A DNA stretch of 64,000 bases, taken from assembly GCA_023212695.1 (NCBI GenBank), contig JALCCG010000004.1, positions 124,001 through 188,000 of the forward strand, given 5' to 3'. The notes beneath the pieces are model-generated. The model saw only the letters and a list, made by a program, of their open reading frames with translations. It ran no database searches and was not told the origin of the DNA. The stretch is from Sporisorium sorghi. Taxonomy: Eukaryota; Basidiomycota; Ustilaginomycetes; Ustilaginales; Ustilaginaceae. This document shows positions 25,034 to 35,400 of this stretch, one piece after another; position 1 is the stretch's first letter, and the number at the start of each line of letters is the position of its first letter. The translations under genes were made by a program, and so were the position numbers.

Positions 25034-26103
25034 CCGATATTCTCCTTTGTTTTAGCCGTATGCTTTCGGATCGCCGGTGCTATGACCGTAGCAATAAGCT
25101 CAATGTTTTTGGCGATTTTATCAAATGGCAGTCCGCCAAAGTCGATCTGCGCCAAGAAGCGCTGTTGTCCGTACAGCTCATGTTGATAGAGCATTTTCTC
25201 AATGATCTGCTGCGGACTCCCGATCATCAGCGCATCGCGGTGATCCGTTGACTGGGCGAATTGCTGCTTCGGATAACCGCCGCCTTTGAGCGCCATCATG
25301 CCGGAATTAATATGCGGATAGTATTCACGAAGCGCATCCTGCGAGTTCTCTGCCGTATATAATAAGCCGGTGGTTGCTATCGGAAGCAGAGCAGGGTCAT
25401 ATCCGCTGCGCTGCAGCGCTTCACGGTACGCATCAACCGCAAGCTTAAAGTTCCTGGCCGGGCCGCCCAGCGTGGTCAGCATCATCGGAACCCCGGCATA
25501 ACCTGCTTTGATTGCACTCGCGGGCGGTCCTCCGACGGCGCGCCAGATCGGCAATCTTCCGGATTGAGGCTGCGGAAGTATGGCCGCATGGTTCAGCGGC
25601 GCACGGAACTGCCCCTCCCAGGTTACGGTTTCTTCCGCATTGATTTTGAGCAGAAGCTCCATCTTTTCCTCAAACAATTCCTCGTAATCACGCACGTCAT
25701 AACCAAGCAGGCTGTACGCCCCAACACGTGAACCGCGGCCGGCTACAATTTCGGCACGACCCTTCGAGATCAGGTCAAGCGTAGCAAAATCCTCATACAC
25801 ACGCACCGGATCCGATGTGCTCAGCACCGTGGCCGAGCTTGCGATTTTTATATTCTTTGTTGCCTGGGCAATCGCGCCCAGTATGACCGTATGTGCTTGC
25901 GTGGTGAAATAAGTCTGATGGCTTTCCCCTACCGCAACTACGTCCAATCCAGCTTCATCCGCCAGCTTCGCTGCCTCGATGAGTTCATGTATACGTTGTT
26001 CAGCGCTAATGCGGGTTCCGGTCAGCGGATTGATCATATGCTCACCGATGGAATAAATGCCGATTTCGAGTCCTTTATCCGGATCAATACGATATTCTTT
26101 CAT
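25030..26103 (-). CDS. LLM-class flavin-dependent oxidoreductase
   Basis: 357 residues, luciferase-like TIM barrel. Begins EIGIYSIGEHM, with VVAVGESHQTYF, SATVLSTSDPVRVYEDFATLD, AEIVAGRGSRVGAYSLLGYD and PIWRAVGGPPASAIKAG. Such enzymes oxidise organic substrates with reduced flavin and oxygen. The overlapping FMN reductase gene is the natural flavin donor, making a two-component monooxygenase plausible. Substrate unknown. AAAGGAGG lies nine bases before the ATG; the dioxygenase gene ends 15 bases upstream. Confidence 0.88.
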   Translation of the reverse strand: MKEYRIDPDKGLEIGIYSIGEHMINPLTGTRISAEQRIHELIEAAKLADEAGLDVVAVGESHQTYFTTQAHTVILGAIAQATKNIKIASSATVLSTSDPVRVYEDFATLDLISKGRAEIVAGRGSRVGAYSLLGYDVRDYEELFEEKMELLLKINAEETVTWEGQFRAPLNHAAILPQPQSGRLPIWRAVGGPPASAIKAGYAGVPMMLTTLGGPARNFKLAVDAYREALQRSGYDPALLPIATTGLLYTAENSQDALREYYPHINSGMMALKGGGYPKQQFAQSTDHRDALMIGSPQQIIEKMLYQHELYGQQRFLAQIDFGGLPFDKIAKNIELIATVIAPAIRKHTAKTKENIG

Positions 26104-26118
26104 GATGTGGTGCCTCCT

Positions 26119-27063
26119 TTATGAATCTAATGGTGTCAGTTTTGCTTCAATTTCAGCACGTTTGCCCTCTAAGAATGGCGGCAGGTCCAGCCGCTTGCCC
26201 AGCTCTTCTACGCTGGAATCTGCTGTGAAGCCCGGTCCGTCCGTCGCGATTTCAAATAAGATGCCGTTCGCTTCGCGAAAATACAGACTCTTGAAATAAA
26301 AGCGGTCGATGATTCCCGTCGACTGGAACCCCCGTTCTATGACAGCCTCATTCCAATAAGCGAGCTCCTCCTCGTTGTTTACACGGATCGCCAGATGGTG
26401 TACGCTGCCCCGTCCTGGTCTTTCGCTTGGCCCATCCTGCTGCTTAACTACAATCTCACCAAGCGCCTGCCCTTCAACGGACTGGTATATCGCTTCATGT
26501 TCCGAACGTGAAACTTCGGTATATCCAAGAACTTCCGTGAGTGTTGCCGCCATTTTTCCGAGATTGCGTACGGTCATCTCAACCGGACCCATTCCCAGAA
26601 TGCGGTGCTCCTGTTCAACCGTGGAATCTTTCCAGGCCGCCCAACCAGCCGGTACCTCGGCACCGTCATGGTTAATAAGAATGAGGCGAAGTCCTTCCGG
26701 ATCCTCGAATGGAAGTGCTTCTCTGCCTGCGTACTCGGTCATGTCACCATGGGTAACTTCATATTGTTCAAACCGCTGTTTCCAATACTTCAGACTATCT
26801 GAGGAGGGAACAAGCAGCCCGATTTGCGTAATCGCATTGGTGCCGCGGACCGTTCTGCCTGCAGCAGGCATTTCGAAGAAGGAGAGCTCGGTCCCGGCAC
26901 TTCCCGTTAAATCCCCATAAAACAAATGGTACATGGAAGGATTGTCCTGATTGACAGTCTTCTTTACTCTGCGCAAACCCAATTTCTTATGATAAAACTC
27001 ATGATTTAACGGAGCGTTCTTCGTGAGCATGGATATATGATGATGCCCCGGAATGTGATGCAT
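26119..27063 (-). CDS. Ring-cleaving dioxygenase, glyoxalase/VOC family (MhqO-like)
   Basis: 314 residues with two vicinal-oxygen-chelate modules. Module 1 begins IPGHHHISMLTKNAPLNHEFY and module 2 starts at MTVRNLGKM with VHHLAIRVNNEEELAYW. The metal ligands are His in the HHHIS region, His in VHHLAI and a C-terminal Glu (ILFEIATDGP). Bacillus MhqO and relatives act in resistance to quinones and catechols. AAAGGGGTGGG precedes the ATG at 27063; the frame is open to 27084. It heads a three-gene operon with the monooxygenase and FMN reductase, which together suggests oxidative degradation of an aromatic compound. Confidence 0.88.
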   Translation of the reverse strand: MHHIPGHHHISMLTKNAPLNHEFYHKKLGLRRVKKTVNQDNPSMYHLFYGDLTGSAGTELSFFEMPAAGRTVRGTNAITQIGLLVPSSDSLKYWKQRFEQYEVTHGDMTEYAGREALPFEDPEGLRLILINHDGAEVPAGWAAWKDSTVEQEHRILGMGPVEMTVRNLGKMAATLTEVLGYTEVSRSEHEAIYQSVEGQALGEIVVKQQDGPSERPGRGSVHHLAIRVNNEEELAYWNEAVIERGFQSTGIIDRFYFKSLYFREANGILFEIATDGPGFTADSSVEELGKRLDLPPFLEGKRAEIEAKLTPLDS

Positions 27064-27739
27064 AACAATTCCCACCCCTTTCAATTAACTAATTAAGTGA
27101 TGTTGTAAAAAAATATATATCCATTACGACACCGATCTGTAACGCCCCGCCACGGCGTCATGGCACATATTAGGACGATTTAATTTTCACATTGATAACA
27201 TATGATTTTCGTATTCCACTGTTTGTATACCGTTTATTCTTTAGTCAGCATCCGAGCTTTCATGAGGTTAAGGGATATGCAATTTCTAATCCAGCTCATG
27301 CCCTACCTTGGGCATGGATTACCGCTTCTGCAAGCTTTAGCTGCGTTCTGGGCAGATAGAAATAATCGTAACCGAGTTCCCCGAGTCATCAAGTTCATCG
27401 CCATATCATCCCATCCCCCCTCCATGCTGCTGTTGCTTTATCTTATTATCAATTTATCAGTTAACTGATTATAAGTCAAGTCAGAGAATCTTTAATTAAA
27501 GATTTTATGCAGATAGCTTGCTGATCTTATCTCTTGAATCGAAAGAGTAACAATGGTCGACAGCCATCCAAGCATGCCCCAAAACCACGCATCGTGCGGA
27601 TGAGGAGAAGTCCATACGATGTACAATAAATGATAAAAAGCCACCTTGTCCAACTTACCAAGGCCGCTCTCATCATTAACATTTGCACACGATCTGCTCG
27701 AGCTTAACATCACTAACCCTAAAATACTTTTATCTTGTT
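27064..27739. other. Gene-poor region with a palindrome
   Basis: No convincing gene is seen in about 675 bases between the dioxygenase start and the MFS transporter end. Two weak reading frames (27202-27468 plus, 27492-27713 minus) lack good ribosome binding sites. A perfect 14-bp palindrome ATCAGTTAACTGAT is at 27456-27469 and a related TTAACTAATTAA sequence lies near 27087, just upstream of the dioxygenase. The region may be a decayed gene or hold the control region of the operon. Confidence 0.5.
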
Positions 27740-29191
27740 TTAACTTTCAACCGGAGATGCCTGTTCTTTCACCGGCTTCGAAGCAACGGGCTTGCGAATC
27801 GTAGCCGCGGCATCCGAATCCCGAATCCAGCACGCAAAACCGACACCGATGAGCAGGAATCCTGCTGCTCCAAGCAATGCCGCCCGGTAAGCCATCAGAT
27901 TCGGCTCCATGTCCCCTGCTGCGTTCACACTTCCCGTACCGACAGCCGCCAGGATGCCAGACAGCACAGCCAAGCCGATTGCAGGGCCCAGCCTGTTCTG
28001 CACGGTGAACCAAGTCGAAGCCCGCCCCATTGAGGTTGGCGGAATGGTAGCGAAGGCAGCAATCTGTACAGATCCGACGGTTTGGCCCAGGAAAATGCCC
28101 ACGCCAAACAGCAAGCAGCGGATAAACCACGGATTTGTGTTTGCGTCCACCATGCTGAGCAGGATGAGGATAAGCGACGTTGCCAAGAGTCCCATGATAA
28201 TAACGCGTCTCGGACCAAGCCTGGGATACGTCCAGGGCACGAGCTGTGAGGCAATCATGAGACCGATGGCTTCAGGGAACGTGGTCAGCCCCGTTTCCAG
28301 CGCTGAGACATGCAATGCGTTCTGATACATTAAAGGGAATACATACAGCATGCCCAGTAGCCCTGCGGAAGCGCACATCGCAATGAAGCCCGTCGTTCGG
28401 AACAAGCGGTTGCCAAGCAGTCGCAGATCCAGCAGCGGCTGCTTGACGCTCAGTTCTACCTTGACCAATGCAGCAAGCAATATCATGCCTGCCAGTCCTG
28501 CGATCCATACCCGCGGGGCATTCCATCCATGAAGCGGTCCCTGGCTGAGCGCGTACATAAGCAGCGCAAGACCCGGCGCGGACAGAAGAAAACCGGGTAA
28601 GTCCAATCTGCCCGCATTCGGTTCTTTATGTTCCTTCAACCAGAACAGCCCGAACAATAGCGCTGGAATTCCAATTGGCAAATTCACATAGAAGATCCAC
28701 CGCCAAGTAAAATGCTCAACCATCAAACCGCTCACAATCGGTCCGATTGCTGGTGCTATTGCAATCGGCAGAATGAGTGAACGGGAGACTTTTGCACGCT
28801 CCTGCGGAGGAAATGTACGGAACAGCATCGCCATGCCGACCGGTGTCAGTAAACCTCCGCCGATGCCTTGAATTACCCTGAATAACGTCAGGGACGTTAA
28901 GCTGTCGGCAAAACTGCATAATGCGGACGCTCCGGTAAATATGGCCAGCGCCAGCAGAAACGTCCGCTTCGTCCCCCACTTGTCGCCAAGCCAGCCCGCC
29001 ATCGGCAGAACGATGGCGAGGCTGACCAAGTAACCGACGTTCAGAATACCCGAAGCCGCTGGCGGTACATCAAGCTCCTGACTGATCGTCTGAAGTGCAA
29101 CGTTCAGTACGGTGGCGTCCATAGCAACAACAAACATCGCTGCCACATAGACGATGCATAATACCTTTTTCGGATTCATCCAACGGCTCAT
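27740..29191 (-). CDS. MFS transporter, DHA2/EmrB family, likely siderophore exporter
   Basis: 483 residues with 14 predicted transmembrane helices. Motifs: FVVAMDATVLNVALQTI near the first helix, the GWLGDKWGTKR loop after helix 2 and RVIQGIGGGLLTPVG in helix 4/5. The ATG overlaps the stop of mbtH as ATGA, so it is co-translated with the siderophore genes. Its place at the end of the dhb locus argues for export of the catechol siderophore, by proton antiport. This is inference from position; family members also export drugs. The C-terminal tail is cytoplasmic and lysine/proline rich. Confidence 0.88.
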   Translation of the reverse strand: MSRWMNPKKVLCIVYVAAMFVVAMDATVLNVALQTISQELDVPPAASGILNVGYLVSLAIVLPMAGWLGDKWGTKRTFLLALAIFTGASALCSFADSLTSLTLFRVIQGIGGGLLTPVGMAMLFRTFPPQERAKVSRSLILPIAIAPAIGPIVSGLMVEHFTWRWIFYVNLPIGIPALLFGLFWLKEHKEPNAGRLDLPGFLLSAPGLALLMYALSQGPLHGWNAPRVWIAGLAGMILLAALVKVELSVKQPLLDLRLLGNRLFRTTGFIAMCASAGLLGMLYVFPLMYQNALHVSALETGLTTFPEAIGLMIASQLVPWTYPRLGPRRVIIMGLLATSLILILLSMVDANTNPWFIRCLLFGVGIFLGQTVGSVQIAAFATIPPTSMGRASTWFTVQNRLGPAIGLAVLSGILAAVGTGSVNAAGDMEPNLMAYRAALLGAAGFLLIGVGFACWIRDSDAAATIRKPVASKPVKEQASPVES

Positions 29192-29415
29192 GGCCTGTTT
29201 TCCGGTGCCGATCCGGCATTCGCATATAAACTCCGCGGCCGTAAATCGACCCAGTTTTCGTTGATGTAGGTCATGCACTCTTCTCGTGTGCTAAGCCCCA
29301 GCGCTTGAGTCCAGCCATCCGGAATAGCCGCGAAAGCCGGCCAAAGCGAATATTGTCCCTCATGATTCATCAATACGACATATTTGCCATCGGCTTGTTC
29401 AAAAGGATTTGTCAT
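29188..29415 (-). CDS. MbtH-like NRPS accessory protein
   Basis: 75 residues with the full MbtH signature: NPFEQ, YVVLMNHEGQYSLWPAF, IPDGW, EECMTYINENW and DLRPRSL. MbtH proteins bind adenylation domains and are needed for their solubility or activity. The start overlaps the 3' end of dhbF by 17 bases and its stop overlaps the exporter ATG, so synthesis is coupled on both sides. GGAGGGAG lies just before the ATG, inside dhbF. Confidence 0.95.
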   Translation of the reverse strand: MTNPFEQADGKYVVLMNHEGQYSLWPAFAAIPDGWTQALGLSTREECMTYINENWVDLRPRSLYANAGSAPENRP

Positions 29416-32400
29416 AAATTAGCTCCCTCCCGTCATCAGTTGTCTGCTTTTGATGTGCAACTGCCTCCAGCTTGCCTAGAATACACTTGCCGATATAATC
29501 AAGCGGACCCAGCTGGCATAAATCCTTATGCCGGCATTCGATATCATGCCGCTCGATCACTCCGCCCACATAAGGGTTCCACATCTCCGGATCAATGGGA
29601 TCGAACCAATCGGGAATGATGGTGGAATGGAAGAATAACATATCCCCCTCAAATCGCTTCGGAACGTTGGCCTTCAACAATTGAACCGAATTCTCATAGG
29701 TCGTTTTCAGATTCATCATCGTTTCTTCTTCAAGGGATGCCAGTGCACTGCTCTCGTTACGCAATAATTCAAGCGCCGTCGCAATGGTTAATGGCGTGTC
29801 GCCGAGCCCCTCCTCAATACTTTCCCTGTCAAAACCGCCAAGAGCGAGCAGCGCGGTCAAAGCCTCGTCTTCATCGGGATCATCCTTGATCGGCAAATAA
29901 TGACTGGGATAAGCGTCCAGTATGGCGAGTAACTCGATGTCTTCGCCCGCTTCCTGCAGCTGTACCGCAATGGACTGAGCGACGTTACCGCCTAAGGACC
30001 AGCCAAGCAGCCGGTAAGGTCCCGTTGGTTGAATGGAACGTATGTGGCGGATATAATCTGCCGTCATCTCTTCCAAAGATTGCGGCAGCTCCTCCGCTTG
30101 GGCGATCCCCCTTGCCTGCAAGCCGTAAATCGGATAGTTCATGCCAAGATGCTTCATCAAGCCGGCGTAACACCAGCTCAATCCCCCGGCCGGATGCACA
30201 CAGAACAGCGGGATTTGATTACCGTGTGTCCGAAGCGGAAGAACGACCTGCAGCGCGCTGTTCCCGCCACCCATCTCGAGCTTGTCAACAAGCCCCGCAA
30301 CCGTGGGCGCTTCGAACAAAGCCGCAATGCTTAATTCTTTCCCCAGCGCTTCACGAACACGGCTGATCAATCGGACGGCCAGCAAGGAATGGCCGCCGAG
30401 CTCAAAGAAGCTGTCGTCAATGCTAACCCTCTTGGCACCCAATACCTCGGCAAACAACTCGCATAACACTTCTTCCTGCGGAGTTCTCGGATTACGACCG
30501 TCTGCATCAGGCGTTATATCCGGGGCTGGCAGCCCCTTGCGATCCAGCTTGCCGTTGGGCGTAAGCGGCAGCTTGTCCATAAATAGGATCGCCCACGGAA
30601 CCATATAGTCAGGTAGCAGGGAAGCGGCATAACGGCGCAGCTCTGCACCCGAGGACGTCTCATTGGAATGGCTGACGACATAGGCGACAAGCCGTTTATC
30701 TCCGGGCTGATCTTCACGCACGATAACGGCAACCTGGGCGACGTCAGCATGGCGTATCAGAACCGATTCAATTTCCCCTAACTCAATGCGGAAGCCGCGT
30801 ATTTTGACCTGATGATCAGAACGTCCCAAGTAATCCAGTGTGCCATCGGCAAATCGCTTCGCCAAATCTCCGGTCCGATACATTCTCGTACCTGGGGGAC
30901 CATAAGGATCTGCAACAAACCGATCGGCTGTCAAGTCGGGACGCCCCCAATAACCACGTGCCAGCCCCGCCCCCGCGACGTACATCTCGCCGGTTACGCC
31001 ATACGGAACGGGCTGGAGTTTGGAATCCAGCACGTATACCCGAAGATCCGGGATGGATTCTCCGATGAGGCTGCTAGCTCCCGGCATCGCGCTATATCGG
31101 TTCAGCTCCAAATAGCTGACATGAACGGTCGTCTCCGTTATACCGTACATATTAACAAGGCGCGGGGCATCATCAGCATGAAGCTGATACCAGTCGTCCA
31201 GCCGCCCAAGCTCCAAAGCTTCGCCGCCGAATACAACGTACCTTAGCGCCAAATTCCTTCCCGCCTCCGGTTGCTCCCGGTCCGCCTGTATCAATTGATA
31301 GAACGCCGATGGAGTCTGGTTCAGCACCGTTACGCCTTCTTGGGACAGCAAGCTTAGCATTTCATCCGGCGACCTGCTGATCGTATGGGGAACAACTACA
31401 AGTCGCCCGCCGTACAACAACGGTCCCCATATTTCCCATACCGAGAAATCAAAGGCATAGGAGTGGAACAAAGTCCACACATCCGTCTCATCAAAATGAA
31501 ACCAATGCTCAGTAGACGTAAATAACCGGATGACATTCTGATGCGGTACGAGCACACCCTTGGGCTTGCCCGTAGATCCGGATGTATAGATGATGTAGGC
31601 CGCACTTTGCGGCATAAGCGGCCGGTGTCGCTCAAGATCGCTTGGATTCTGCTTGGAATAGCGCTGCAGTCGCAGAGCCTGCTCAGGCTCATCGATTACG
31701 ATACGCTGCACACTTGCTGAATTCGGGAGCTGATCCATCACCTGAACACTCGCCAGGAGACATACTGGAGAAGCATGCTCCATCATATAAGCCAGTCGAT
31801 CCGCCGGATATTCCGGATCCAGCGGCAGGTATGCGGCTCCCGCCTTGAGTGCAGCCAGAATACCAATCACCATTTCGATAGAACGCGGGAGTGCCAGAGC
31901 CACAATCTGTTCCGTACCGACACCTGACGCGATTAACATATGAGCAAGCTGGTTCGCACGCTCGTTCAGCTCCTCATAACTCAGCGATTCGCCATCACAG
32001 ACGATGGCTGTCGAAAGAGGCGAGCGGCCTACCTGTGCTTCAAACTGCTGGGGTATGGTAGCCTGCTTCGAGACAGGCAGCGGAGTGCTCCACTGCTGTC
32101 TCATTTCCTCACGTTCTTGTCCAGTCAAAATATCAAGTTTGCTGATTGATTTACTTGGTTCAATGACAGCACTCTCCAACACACGCACAAACCGTTCCGC
32201 CATCGCTTCCACAGAACTATGTTTGAACAAGTCTGTACTGAATTCGATCCATCCGTCCAATCCGTCAGGCTCGCCGTTTGCATCCCGGCGCTCGGTCAAC
32301 TCGAACGTTAAGTCAAACTTCGCCGTACCCACGCTTTGCAGCTGCAAGCTGGACGTAATTCCAGGCAGATCAAGCGAGGCTTCCGGTGTATTCTGCAGAA

Positions 32401-35400
32401 CCAGCATCACCTGGAAGAGCGGGTGCCGCGCCCGGGAACGCGGTGGGTTCAGTGCCTCTACTAGGCGTTCGAACGGCACGTCCTGATGCTCGAACGCAGC
32501 CAGGCTCATCTCCCGTACGCGTTGCAGCAGTTCAGTGAATGACGGATCATCTGAGGTATCGACACGAAACACAAGCGTATTAATGAAGAAGCCGATCAGG
32601 TTGTCCAAATTGTCGTCGTTCCGGCCCGAGACGGGACTGCCAATCGGGATGTCCGTTCCCGCGCCGAGGTTGGTGAACAGTGCCGCCATGGCAGACTGAA
32701 ATATCATAAATAAAGTAGCCCTGTTGTTCTGCCCCAGCGCATTTAACTGTTGATGCAGCTCGCGCGTAATCGGAAACGACACGCTTCCTCCCTGATAACT
32801 GGCCACTGCCGGTCTTGGATAATCGGTTGGCAGATCCAATTGCTCCGGCAAGCCGCGAAGTGCGCCTCTCCAATAATCCAGCTGGCGATTGATCAGACTG
32901 CTCTCGTCTCCTGAGCTGCCAAGCAGCTCTTCCTGCCAGATCGCATAGTCTGCATATTGAACTGGAAGCGGAGGCAACCCAGGGGTACTCCTCTGGCACC
33001 GTGCCGCATAGGCGTGGGACAGATCCCGTGTTAACGGGGTTAACGACCAGCCATCTCCTGCAATATGATGCAGCAGCAGCAGAAGCACATATTCATCATC
33101 ACCCAGCTTGAATAACTCTACGCGCAAGGAAATCTCGCTTGCTAACTCGAAACGGTATCGGACAGCCTCAGCTAACCGCTCAGGCAGGTCTGCTTCGCTT
33201 ATTTCGGATACAATCAGCTCAGGCCTTGCCTCCTCAAAGGCTAAGATAAACTGATATGAAGCACCCAGATCATCCGGGTATATCGTACGCAGCGATTCAT
33301 GCCGAGCGGCTACATCCCCCAGTGCCGACTTCAATGCATCCAGATCCAGCGTACCCGACAGGCGAGCCACAAGCGGAATATTATAGGTTGGGCTTGGCCC
33401 CTCCAGTCGATACAGGAACCATAATCGCTGCTGGGCAAACGACAGCGGGAGACGCTCTGACCGCTCAGCCGGGCGAACCGCATGTCTTGCCTCTTGTGCA
33501 TGGTCAAGCCGCTTCACCAGACTCGCTGCTGTTGAAGCTTCAAACAAACTTCCGATGCTCAGCTCTACGCCGAAAGCCTCGCGGACACGAACCATCACCC
33601 TACCGGCAAGCAAGGAGTGACCGCCAAGCGCGAAGAAATCATCATCTATCGTTACCCGGGGCAAGCCAAGCACCTCAGCAAAAATTCTGCAGAGCATTTC
33701 CTCTTGCGGAGTTCGCGGCATACGGCCAATCGCCGCATGATGATCGGGCACAGGCAGCGCTTTACGATCCACCTTCTTATTCGGAGTTAACGGCATGGTC
33801 TCAAGTCTTACGATGACAGACGGCACCATATATTCGGCCAGTTTCAGGGAGGCGTAGCGCCGCAGTTCTGCCGTATCTATCAAACCAGATGAAGCTGATA
33901 ATGCCGGTACGATGTAAGCAACTAGCCGGCGATCACCTGCACGATCCTCGCGAACGATGACGGCAGCCTGCTCCACATCCGGATGAGTGACAAGCACAGA
34001 CTCAATCTCTCCGGTCTCGATACGGAATCCGCGCAGCTTGATCTGATGATCGGCACGCCCCAAATAATCAATCCAGCCGTTCGGCAGCCATCTGGCGAGG
34101 TCGCCTGTTCTATACATTCGGGATCCGGGTGGACCGAAGGGATCGGCCACAAACCGTTCTGCGGTCAGGTCGGGTCGGCCCAGGTAGCCCCGGCCCAGTC
34201 CGGAACCTGCAATATACAGCTCGCCAGCTACGCCAGGAGGTGCCGGAGAGAGTGACGTATCGAGCACATATAACCTCGTGTTCCAGATCGCCCCCCCTAT
34301 GGATGGCTTCTCGCGTTCATGGTCAAGCTTGGCAGCCGTTGAATAAATCGTCGTTTCGGTCGGGCCATACTGATTATTCACTTCGCAGTTCAGTTCCTGA
34401 AGCGCAAGCTTAAGTCCAACCGGCAGGGCTTCGCCGCCTGTAATGACTTTCAGCCCCTTAAACTTCCCGGGACGGCAAGCAACAATCGACTGCCATAACG
34501 TCGGAGTAGCCTGCATAATGGTAGCGCCCGTCTCATGGATTCTGCGAATAAGAGCCGGTGCGTCGAGAATGGTATCCCTCATGACAATGTCGAGTGTCGA
34601 GCCGCATGTCAGCGGCAGGAGCACCTCCATCACCGAGATATCGAAGGAAATGGTAGTAACCGACAGGAGGCGATCCTGTTCACCGATCTCAATGCGCTCC
34701 TGCATATCCAGAAGTAGATTGGCAAGTCCTTCAAAAGTGAGCATCACCCCTTTCGGGCGCCCTGTCGAACCGGAGGTGTAGATGACGTAGGAAGGATGAA
34801 GCGGCAACAGCGAGCTAATGCGGTCGTCATCTCCGGGATTATGAACGGCCTGCCGCTCCAGATCATGGAGGGTGGCCGGTGCATCCAACGCTACAATAGC
34901 TTCTGTTCTTATCATTTTGCCAAAATCCTCAGCCAGCTCCTGTGCCGTAATCAGACACATCGGCTTCGCATCTTCAAGCATGTAAGCGATCCGTTCGGAC
35001 GGATAATCCGGATCTATCGGCAAATAGGCCGCTCCGGCCTTATGCACAGCCAGAATCGCAACAACCATATCCAGAGAACGCGGCAGCGATAGGGCAACGA
35101 TTCGGTCAGGACCTACACCGCGAGCAATAAGCATATGAGCCAGGCGATTAGCGTCCCTGTTCAGCTCCTCGTAACGAAGCGTTAACGCTTCACATACGAC
35201 CGCCTCCGCCTTCGGGGTGCGTGCGGCCTGCATTTCGAACAATTTCGGTACACTTAGCCTCGGTAATGGACGCGCTGTATCATTCCACTCCAGGAGCACT
35301 CTGTCCCGTTCTTCTGGCAGGATAATCGACAAGCCTCCGACAGGATCAGCCGGTTCAGCGTCTGCAAGACTATCAAGCAGATACAAATAGCGGTGTAAAT

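Noticed and set aside
27202..27468. 88-codon plus-strand frame in the gene-poor region
   Set aside because: No ribosome binding site, no recognisable family; could only be a remnant.
27492..27713. 73-codon minus-strand frame with two hydrophobic stretches
   Set aside because: A possible fragment of a membrane protein, but no start signals and too short to support.
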